A stretch of DNA of 23,721 nt from Bacillota bacterium (lineage in GTDB: Bacteria; Bacillota; Dehalobacteriia; UBA4068). This document shows positions 15,348-20,880 of this stretch, one piece after another; the first letter of the stretch is position 1, and each line of letters begins with the position of its first letter. A program made the translations under genes and the position numbers. The notes under the pieces were generated by a model. That model searched no databases. It worked only from the letters and a program-made list of their open reading frames with translations, and was not told the DNA's origin. Where the stretch lies: assembly GCA_009778255.1 (NCBI GenBank), contig WRKD01000218.1, forward strand, positions 1-23,721. The letters run 5' to 3'.

Positions 15348-15425
15348 ATGGACTTAGCCAATATTCACGCAGGCGGTATGCTTAAGCGGTTGGTAATAGG
15401 GGATGGCGCGCGTACAATTATATGA
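15348..15425 (+). pseudogene. 3' remnant of a DprA-like gene
   Basis: Twenty-five codons (LANIHAGGMLKRLVIGDG core) match the C-terminus of the intact DprA-like protein at 20329-20799 (FAHIHVGGMLEQLVIGDG). At the DNA level 31 of 33 bases agree from GGTATGCTT to GGGGATGGC; similarity stops abruptly after that and fades upstream. The piece lies in the opposite orientation to the intact gene. The following 137 bp up to 15562 hold no recognisable gene, only an open frame beginning YEIEPFSKYTHSV that I cannot assign. Confidence 0.75.
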
Positions 15426-15562
15426 AATTGAACCATTCAGCAAGTACACGCACTCGGTTGATGCTGACAATAAAACTCAAAATTGCTGCCACAACCGCAA
15501 TAATACAACCGTGTGCCTGTGAAATTGAACAAATCGCCGCCATTAAGGTGTTGTTTGCCACC

Positions 15563-15729
15563 CTAATCCGCACCATATGTGATTTTTAATACAATATATT
15601 CGTCTCTAGCTATTGACACAGGCAATAAGCCATCATACTGCGTAAGCACCTTCCCATATGCATCAGTCAGCTTGAAGGATTTCACCGTTAATATCGGCGA
15701 GTTGTTGTCAGCGGCAATATGAGGTTTAA
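15563..15729 (-). pseudogene. Out-of-frame C-terminal tail of the C1 peptidase gene
   Basis: Minus-strand reading one base back from the peptidase frame gives PHIAADNNSPILTVKSFK, then LTDAYGKVLTQYDGLL and so on to a TAG at 15563-15565. This continues smoothly from KYDWYLRLN in the main frame. About 55 residues of normal C-terminus are therefore separated from the peptidase by a single-base (-1) shift near 15722-15732. Confidence 0.7.
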
Positions 15730-17229
15730 GCGCAAATACCAGTCATATTTAGCCTTATCCAAATCCAAGTTGTTTTCCGAAATTATACTTGAAAAGTCCG
15801 CTATTATAGTGCACCCTCCCGAGAATAGCAAATGACCAATTGTATCTGACTCAAGAAAAGTAATTCTATCAGGGCTGTTGTGAGGTGCCCACCCCAACTC
15901 ACCCAAAAAATAGAAGCCTGGCGATTCTAACTCAAGTTCCGCAAGTAGTAATGGGATATGCCTTTCTTTGTTTACAATGTAGGTTTCTATCTTACCCCAC
16001 ATTGGCAATGATGCATCGGCGTAGGAGAGCCACATGAAACCGTCATTGCCCCATTCTGTTCCCCATGAGTTCGCAAATTTATAGGCCCCGAGTTCACCTT
16101 CATCTATAATGCCGTTATTATTTCTATCAAGCCAAATATCATCATTATATCCTACAAGAGTTATTACGTGGCCATCCCCAAAACAAAGGGACGGGTCGTA
16201 AGTGAAGATTTGTTTTCCGATTTCTGTATCATCCAATGTTGAATATGGGTTGTCACTTATCTTATGCGGTATCCATCCAGATATTTGTGTGCTCATCGCA
16301 AAAACATATTCATCAGCAAGATATGTTTTCAGCAGAGTGTGAAAAGCTTCTATATCTTCGCCCATTGCAAAAATATATCTGTCTCCAAGTTGCTCTTTCG
16401 CCCAAGGGAGAGATTCTCGGTCTGCTTCATCTCTGAATACACCAATTATGAGAATATTATCAGCTCTGTTTTGTATCGCTTCCCGCCAAAGCTCTGGTGG
16501 CGCGGGTCGGGGAGGGGCATTAAGAGCGTCTTCATCCCATGGCCATTTATCAAGAGTTACCAATCCAGCTCTCAGCGGAATGAGCCCACCAATATTAGTG
16601 CCGTGCCAAAACCCCGGTGAATAAATTGCTCTTTCGCCAAGTGCTTTTACATCAATATTACGCGCTCTTGCTGTCATATATGTCAGCGTATAATAACCCA
16701 TACCCACTTCCGCACACGCACCGACAGTACCTTGGTTAAAAATTGGTGGGAAATATTTAAGCGTACTGTTGTCAACTATTTTGGGTAAGTTGCTGTGTAT
16801 TAAAACGACACTTCTACTGCTGTCCCATTCCAGAGTACAACCGACGCTTTCAAGAATGGCCCTTAACGGAAGCATAGTCCTGCCCTTAATAATCTGAGCA
16901 GGAACATCAAGATTATAAACTTTATCATTCGTAATGAATTTGGATTCTCCTATCACAATTAGAACATTGCTAATCCAATTTGAAAGTGATACTGTTTTTT
17001 TGGCTTGTTCCCAACCCACAGTATATCCGAGTCTTTCAAATACGCCCCGAACTGGTACAAGCGTTCGATCATTGACAATTATAGGTTGTTGATCTGGAAA
17101 ATTCACACGTTGACCGTCAATTTCAACTATAACATTATTGTCCGCAAACGCTGTAGGACTGTTGTATATTACGGAAAAAATAAGCGTCGCAATCAGTAAA
17201 GCACTCATATAGATTTTGAATTTATTCAT
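15688..17229 (-). CDS. Secreted C1 (papain-family) cysteine peptidase with copper-amine-oxidase-like N-terminal repeats, C-terminus frameshifted
   Basis: Exported peptidase or peptidase-like protein. The ATG at 17229 has GGAGG 7 nt upstream and begins a signal peptide (IYMSALLIATLIFSVIY, cleavage near TAFA-DN). Two copper-amine-oxidase-like stalk repeats follow: VNDRTLVPVRGVFERLGY near 52-69 and IKGRTMLPLRAILESVGC near 114-131. The papain fold has NQGTVGAC (oxyanion Gln and nucleophile Cys172), GHVITLVGY (His354) and FANSWGTEWG (Asn387). Between His and Asn lies a canonical EF-hand loop, DRNNNGIIDEGE (368-379), suggesting calcium binding. The frame ends with LNLILPLTTTRRY, a spurious tail caused by a shift; the true C-terminus lies in another frame downstream. 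A long structured leader and promoter lie upstream. The catalytic set is complete, so truncated activity is possible. Confidence 0.88.
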   Translation of the reverse strand: MNKFKIYMSALLIATLIFSVIYNSPTAFADNNVIVEIDGQRVNFPDQQPIIVNDRTLVPVRGVFERLGYTVGWEQAKKTVSLSNWISNVLIVIGESKFITNDKVYNLDVPAQIIKGRTMLPLRAILESVGCTLEWDSSRSVVLIHSNLPKIVDNSTLKYFPPIFNQGTVGACAEVGMGYYTLTYMTARARNIDVKALGERAIYSPGFWHGTNIGGLIPLRAGLVTLDKWPWDEDALNAPPRPAPPELWREAIQNRADNILIIGVFRDEADRESLPWAKEQLGDRYIFAMGEDIEAFHTLLKTYLADEYVFAMSTQISGWIPHKISDNPYSTLDDTEIGKQIFTYDPSLCFGDGHVITLVGYNDDIWLDRNNNGIIDEGELGAYKFANSWGTEWGNDGFMWLSYADASLPMWGKIETYIVNKERHIPLLLAELELESPGFYFLGELGWAPHNSPDRITFLESDTIGHLLFSGGCTIIADFSSIISENNLDLDKAKYDWYLRLNLILPLTTTRRY

Positions 17230-17263
17230 AGTTTGCCTCCACAAAATAAATATTGATGGCAAA

Positions 17264-17458
17264 GCTCGCGGCAGCGCCCACGGGATAGTTAGCCGCGAAG
17301 CAGTAACTGTCAGAGTGGGGCACACGTTATTCCAGCAGTTAAGATAACCGAGGAGATTCCTGAATTATATATAAAACTACAGGGTTTGTAAGACAATCTC
17401 CTCGGATAATACACGCTTAGAATAAGCGGGTGAAAAACCCCGGCTCCCACGAGCTCCC
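17264..17458 (-). promoter_or_regulatory. Structured 5' leader of the peptidase gene, candidate cis-regulatory RNA
   Basis: The predicted transcript has about 229 nt before the start codon. In order it holds stem GCTC/GAGC (17443-17454), stem CGGG/CCCG (17427-17442), a perfect 6-bp stem with a 3-nt loop (17414-17428), a perfect 11-bp stem CCGAGGAGATT/AATCTCCTCGG (17395-17405 with 17348-17358), and a hairpin with 8 bp (17304-17311 with 17284-17291) extended by CCCAC/GTGGG. The loop bases 17292-17298 are perfectly complementary to 17266-17272, which could form a pseudoknot just upstream of the ribosome binding site. I could not match it to a known riboswitch family. Confidence 0.55.
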
Positions 17459-17464
17459 GATAAT

Positions 17465-17494
17465 AGTATAGCATAAAGATTTGATGATTACCAA
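17465..17494 (-). promoter_or_regulatory. Promoter of the peptidase leader
   Basis: On the minus strand TTGGTA (17489-17494), an 18-bp spacer and TATACT (17465-17470). Transcription would start near 17458, immediately before the first hairpin of the leader. Confidence 0.55.
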
Positions 17495-17598
17495 AGAAAT
17501 AATCTAAGCCCCTTTGCGGAAAGACGTCGCCGCCAATTCGGCTTAATAGCCGTTAAGAGCTGCTTCCTTACTAAAATATCACGTGAGCTCAATGAAAA

Positions 17599-17663
17599 AT
17601 TTTACACTAAAAAGCAAGTTTTGAAATAGGTATTTTACACGAAAAGGCAGTTTTGCAGAAATA
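17599..17663. repeat. Two imperfect 33-bp direct repeats (ATTTTACACxAAAA...)
   Basis: ATTTTACACTAAAAAGCAAG at 17599 recurs as ATTTTACACGAAAAGGCAGT at 17632, exactly 33 bp later; each is followed by TTTTG and AAATA. Their complement (GTATTTCTGC...TTCGTG) resembles the three 33-bp units at 17964-18062 on the other side of the GNAT fragment, in inverted orientation. Confidence 0.5.
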
Positions 17664-17689
17664 CTGCGAAAATAGTACTAACCTCCGCA

Positions 17690-17977
17690 TCAAATCCAAC
17701 TCAATATTGATAAAAACAATGACGTTGGTGAAGTATCAAAAACCAAGGTCATCAGTTGTTTTCTGATGCCTTTACGTTGATATTCCGGTAGCACCAGTAT
17801 TTCTGTAACCGTTCCGAAAAAGAAAAGCGCGACGACGCTTTTTCTTGTATTATGATAAGATAAACAGCCATCGTTCGCATCAAAATAAATTATGCTCCCC
17901 AAATCACGAACAGCCACATTGAAATCATTGTTGATTTGAAATGCGAAAAAATATTGCGGATACTCTGCAACGCGATA
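17690..17977 (-). pseudogene. GNAT acetyltransferase fragment
   Basis: The frame reads EYPQYFFAFQINNDFNVAVR, then DLGSIIYFDANDGCLSYHN and VTEILVLPEYQRKGIRKQLM. The last piece is motif A of GNAT N-acetyltransferases (acetyl-CoA pyrophosphate loop, consensus Q/RxxGxG/A), with Arg in place of the final Gly. There is no N-terminal start region: a stop (17978-17980) and 33-bp repeats lie directly upstream. A frame change near 17705 would restore FINIELDLMRR, so the 3' end also looks decayed. A short functional gene from the GTG at 17917 is less likely because no ribosome binding site is visible. Confidence 0.55.
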
Positions 17978-18062
17978 TCATTATTCGCGGGGTATTTCTG
18001 CGCACATATCATATTATTCACGGGATAAATCTGCATTTTCTCTTGATAAAACCCGAAATCCG
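17964..18062. repeat. Three degenerate 33-bp direct repeats upstream of the DUF4143 ATPase
   Basis: TCTGC occurs at 17964, 17997 and 18030, exactly 33 bp apart. The first two units share TATCAT, TATTC and CGGG (TATTCGCGGGG against TATTCACGGG); the third is more diverged (AAACCCG). They end at the promoter of the ATPase gene and could be binding sites for its product or a relic of an element. Confidence 0.45.
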
Positions 18063-18071
18063 CTGTATAAT
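18043..18071 (+). promoter_or_regulatory. Promoter of the DUF4143 ATPase gene
   Basis: TTGATA (18043-18048), a 17-bp spacer and a perfect TATAAT (18066-18071). The -35 box lies within the third 33-bp repeat unit, so anything binding the repeats could control this promoter. Confidence 0.7.
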
Positions 18072-18072
18072 C

Positions 18073-18104
18073 AATAAGCATAGAGGAAAATAAGCATAGA
18101 GGAA
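18073..18104 (+). repeat. Tandem 16-bp duplication in the ATPase leader
   Basis: AATAAGCATAGAGGAA occurs twice head to tail, 16 bp apart, just after the -10 box. Each copy holds a GAGG-like ribosome-site core; the site actually used (AGAGAGG near 18105-18111) follows the second copy. Confidence 0.55.
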
Positions 18105-18119
18105 AGAGAGGTATCTGAA

Positions 18120-19415
18120 ATGCTCAAACGAAAAATATATGATGATTTGATGTTGTGGAAATCCCGCGAGGATAAACAATGCTTGGTTATAAAAGGCGCA
18201 AGGCAAGTCGGCAAGACCTTTATCATCGAACTGTTTGCTCGCGATAATTACAAACATTGCACGACAATAAACTTTGTTCAGAACCCCGCATACAAAGCTA
18301 TTTTTGACGGGGATTTGGACACAAAAACCCTTATCAAACAAATATCACTACGCGTACCTGGAGCGGAGCTTATCCCCGGCGAAACACTGCTATTTCTTGA
18401 CGAAATACAAGACTGTCCGCCCGCCCGCACCGCGTTAAAATTTTTGACGCAGGACGGTCGGTTTGACGTGATCGCGTCAGGTTCTTTGCTCGGAATCAAT
18501 TATAAGGAAGTACCTTCATATCCAGTGGGGTATATCGAGCATCTGGAAATGCACTCGCTTGACTTTGAGGAGTTCTTGTGGGCTAACGGTGTATTGCCCG
18601 GTTCCATTACCGACATTAGAGAATATTTCGACAAAAGGAAAACCGTGCCCATTGCTATGCATGAACGAATGATGGAGCTTTTCAAGGAATACATCGTAGT
18701 CGGCGGTATGCCCCGCGCGGTCGATGAGTTTGTTACTACTCACAACTTCGCTAACGTATTAAAAATTCAAAAGGGTATCCTATCCGATTATGAGGACGAC
18801 ATCGCCAAGTATGCCAAAGACTCGGAAAAAGCAAAAGCGCGGGCCTGCTTCCTGTCTATTCCCAAGCATCTGTCCAAAGACTACAAGAAGTTTCAATACA
18901 GTATAGTAGAACGCGGAGGAACCGCCCGTAAGTTCGGCGGTAGTCTGATGTGGCTGTACGACGCGGGCGTGATAAACTTCTGCTACAACCTCTCCATACC
19001 GGAATTACCGCTCGAAGGCAATGCCAAGAGCGACACGTTCAAAGTTTATATGTGTGACACCGGACTGCTAATGGCGATGTTGGAGGACGGCTCGCAGGAA
19101 GATGTAATCGACGGCAATCTTGGCATATACAAAGGGGCGATTTACGAGAATATCATTGCGGATATTTTTAACAAGTCGGGTAAGAAGCTGTATTACTTTG
19201 AGCAGAAAAACAAATTGGAAATTGACTTTTTCATACGCCGTAATAAAATGGCGACGGCGGTGGAAGTCAAATCTGCGGATAACACAAAAGCAAAATCAAT
19301 GGATGCGGTTTTTACAAAATACGGAGTGAAATGCGGGATCAAGCTATCCGCAAAAAATGTCGGAGGAACAGAAGCTTTTGACAGTTTGCCTCTTTATATG
19401 GCGATGTTCTTGTAG
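18120..19415 (+). CDS. AAA-type ATPase with C-terminal DUF4143 domain
   Basis: Member of the large prokaryotic ATPase family (COG1373) with an N-terminal P-loop domain and a C-terminal DUF4143 domain. Walker A is GARQVGKT at 26-33, Walker B LLFLDEIQ near 90-97, and ASGSLLG near 119-125 is the sensor segment. The C-terminal part ends with YENIIADIF, LEIDFFIRR and AVEVKS, which resembles a PD-(D/E)xK nuclease-like fold. The 431-residue length is normal for the family. The start is the ATG at 18120 with GAGG about 9 nt upstream. The cellular role of the family is unsettled; copies occur in accessory regions and often stand alone, as here. It is flanked by repeats and remnants, pointing to acquired DNA. 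Confidence 0.92.
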   Translation: MLKRKIYDDLMLWKSREDKQCLVIKGARQVGKTFIIELFARDNYKHCTTINFVQNPAYKAIFDGDLDTKTLIKQISLRVPGAELIPGETLLFLDEIQDCPPARTALKFLTQDGRFDVIASGSLLGINYKEVPSYPVGYIEHLEMHSLDFEEFLWANGVLPGSITDIREYFDKRKTVPIAMHERMMELFKEYIVVGGMPRAVDEFVTTHNFANVLKIQKGILSDYEDDIAKYAKDSEKAKARACFLSIPKHLSKDYKKFQYSIVERGGTARKFGGSLMWLYDAGVINFCYNLSIPELPLEGNAKSDTFKVYMCDTGLLMAMLEDGSQEDVIDGNLGIYKGAIYENIIADIFNKSGKKLYYFEQKNKLEIDFFIRRNKMATAVEVKSADNTKAKSMDAVFTKYGVKCGIKLSAKNVGGTEAFDSLPLYMAMFL

Positions 19416-19532
19416 ACTACCCGCTGTTCAAGGTAGGTACAGATATTTTTCCTTTTTTCGATTCGCACATTTGCCGCCGTGGATTGCCCGACCATCGCGG
19501 CTACCAGCATAGAACATGGTTTCCCCTCACAT

Positions 19533-20168
19533 TCATTCGTCCCAATCCCTGTTTTCGGTGCATATTTCGTCAAACCCGCCGTGGCTGTCAGGGTTTGAAC
19601 CATCATTTTTATATGGAATCATAGGGTCTGCGCCGCGCTTATAGTATTTGCATGACTTCGGGCCATAACAAAAACTCTCAAATCTCCATTTTTGCTTAAC
19701 TCCCCAGTCGTATTCGATTGTGACATTCGCCATCGCCGCCCACTTGCATTTAAAACACTTTCCTTTCCAACAAGCTTTGCTCAAAACACGGCATCCGCGC
19801 CATTCGTATGTTGCCATGTCGGGCGCATCGCCTGTCCACGGCGGCGCGTTGCGCTCATCAGCAGGAGTAGTGTTGGGTTTGATGCGTTTTAGTGCGCCTG
19901 CGCGATAATAATCGGCATACTCCCATTGTGGGTATTTTTTAGTCCAGCCAGTGCCACTCGCTTCATCACCTATTCGGAATGCAATTGATTGTTGCTGCTT
20001 TTCAGAAATAGCCACGGCATACTGAAGAGGAATACTGTTCGCAACACCGTCAAGGAAAATGTTGTATCCTGTATGGGAATGTGTGCGGTTGTCAACACGA
20101 TAGCGCCATACATTCGTGCGCGGTTGAATTGAAAGAATAGTCCCGCTCCAGTTTATCTTCTCAATCAT
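19533..20168 (-). CDS. Hypothetical Cys- and Trp-rich protein
   Basis: No family was recognised. The 211-residue protein has no signal peptide or membrane segment. The N-terminal half (WSGTILSIQPRTNVWRYRVD, then THSHTGYNIFLDG) looks like a small beta domain. The middle holds a Cys-rich stretch, GCRVLSKACWKGKCFKCKWA followed by SFCYGPKSCKYY, with six Cys in about 50 residues, possibly a zinc site. The C-terminus is acidic (CTENRDWDE). AAGGAG lies about 11 nt before the ATG. It is the last gene of the minus-strand set that starts with the methylase, 46 bp after the 36-residue ORF. The 117 bp between it and the ATPase gene hold only a doubtful 29-codon ORF. Coding is supported by length, ribosome site and conserved-looking composition. 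Confidence 0.7.
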   Translation of the reverse strand: MIEKINWSGTILSIQPRTNVWRYRVDNRTHSHTGYNIFLDGVANSIPLQYAVAISEKQQQSIAFRIGDEASGTGWTKKYPQWEYADYYRAGALKRIKPNTTPADERNAPPWTGDAPDMATYEWRGCRVLSKACWKGKCFKCKWAAMANVTIEYDWGVKQKWRFESFCYGPKSCKYYKRGADPMIPYKNDGSNPDSHGGFDEICTENRDWDE

Positions 20169-20214
20169 TGTTCGATTTTCTCCTTAATCAGCATCGAAGC
20201 GATACGGAACGCTT

Positions 20215-20325
20215 CTATCCTTCGTTTAGTGGAAGCACCTTCACGGTATGACCTGTGACGCTACAAACAAAAACATCATCGTCGATATTTATGTAGCCGC
20301 AAAAATTATCGGGAATCTCTTTCAT
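20215..20325 (-). CDS. Possible 36-residue protein between the DprA-like and Cys-rich genes
   Basis: ATG at 20325, three bases after the DprA-like stop, with GGAG 8 nt upstream. It encodes MKEIPDNFCGYINIDDDVFV and then CSVTGHTVKVLPLNEG before a TAG. The position inside a packed operon and the ribosome site favour a real small gene, but it could also be the stub of a longer gene. No family recognised. Confidence 0.45.
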   Translation of the reverse strand: MKEIPDNFCGYINIDDDVFVCSVTGHTVKVLPLNEG

Positions 20326-20328
20326 TAT

Positions 20329-20799
20329 TTATTCTCCATCCAAAAACCTTGTAGTATTGCCATCCCCTATTACCAACTGCTCAAGCATACCGCCTACGTG
20401 AATATGCGCGAACACGACCTCATCGGCGTTATCCGCAATAAACTGGTTGCGCTCATATGCGAGTTCACGGTTGGGACGCTTTATCGCTTGGTCAAATGGT
20501 GACACGATCAACAGTCTTCCCGATTCAATATGTTCCCGCAATTTCAATGGGGCGCGGTCGAACATACCGCGAGCGAGTACCCATATCAACGGCGAATTGC
20601 CTTTAAGCAGAAGTTCAAATACATCGCTTTCGAGTTTGCTTTGAAAGCCGGATATCACGCATCGGTTGGCGCGCTTCATTTCTATTGCCCAATCATAGCT
20701 TTTCAAAACACTTCCCGCGCTGAACTTGTCGGAGCAGAGGAACGCTGTCTTTGGGAGCTGCCACAACGATATATCTCCCATCATAGATACTTTATTCAT
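20329..20799 (-). CDS. Reduced DprA/Smf-like Rossmann-fold protein
   Basis: A 156-residue protein resembling the Rossmann core of DprA/Smf and LOG-like nucleotide- or DNA-binding proteins. Shared features are KTAFLCSDKF at the first strand, CVISGFQSKLESDVFELLL (in place of SGgAxGiD), SGRLLIVSPF, and ERNQFIADNADEVVFAHIH, which matches the RNRxIAxLSxxxxVxEA segment. DprA itself is about 300-370 residues and loads RecA on incoming DNA; this version lacks extra domains, and the GG of the binding loop is altered, so DNA uptake is unlikely. The ATG at 20799 has AAGGA upstream. It follows the AlbA_2 gene by 80 bp, a gap that contains a perfect 20-bp inverted repeat. A 3' fragment of a close paralogue lies at 15348-15425. 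Confidence 0.7.
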   Translation of the reverse strand: MNKVSMMGDISLWQLPKTAFLCSDKFSAGSVLKSYDWAIEMKRANRCVISGFQSKLESDVFELLLKGNSPLIWVLARGMFDRAPLKLREHIESGRLLIVSPFDQAIKRPNRELAYERNQFIADNADEVVFAHIHVGGMLEQLVIGDGNTTRFLDGE

Positions 20800-20835
20800 G
20801 AGTATTTATTCCTTTCGGAAGCCGCTATCGCCCGT

Positions 20836-20880
20836 AACTTGCAACAATGTTGCAAGATTGTTGCAACATTGTTGCAAGTT
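20836..20880. repeat. Perfect 20-bp inverted repeat built from TTGCAACA units
   Basis: Left arm 20836-20855 (AACTTGCAACAATGTTGCAA) and right arm 20861-20880 are exact reverse complements around a 5-nt loop. Each arm is itself nearly palindromic (CTTGCAACA-A-TGTTGCAAG). The repeat starts at the last base of the AlbA_2 stop codon and fills half the gap before the DprA-like gene. No T run follows on either strand, so it is not an ordinary intrinsic terminator. Confidence 0.85.

Noticed and set aside
15722..15732. Programmed -1 frameshift in the peptidase gene
   Set aside because: The heptamer C-TTA-AAC is not a true XXXYYYZ site and no convincing downstream stimulatory structure was seen; a simple indel is more likely.
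17230..17460. Known riboswitch classes (c-di-GMP-I and -II, cobalamin, TPP, SAM, T-box) for the peptidase leader
   Set aside because: None of their conserved sequence blocks as I remember them could be found; kept only as an unassigned structured leader.
18018..18341. 107-codon minus-strand frame over the ATPase promoter and start
   Set aside because: Antisense to the well-supported DUF4143 gene, no ribosome site, Phe/Leu-rich sequence typical of a shadow.
19417..19452. Possible terminator after the DUF4143 gene (CTACC/GGTAG stem, then T runs)
   Set aside because: Only 5 bp of stem with a 10-nt loop, and the T run starts 9 nt after the stem.
19394..19606. 70-codon minus-strand frame and a 29-codon ORF (19428-19517) after the Cys-rich gene
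   Set aside because: The 70-codon frame overlaps the Cys-rich gene out of frame with no ribosome site; the 29-codon ORF has a GGGG site but is too short to support without comparison.
20329..20799. Full competence protein DprA
   Set aside because: At 156 residues it is far shorter than DprA and the glycine loop is altered; called DprA-like only.
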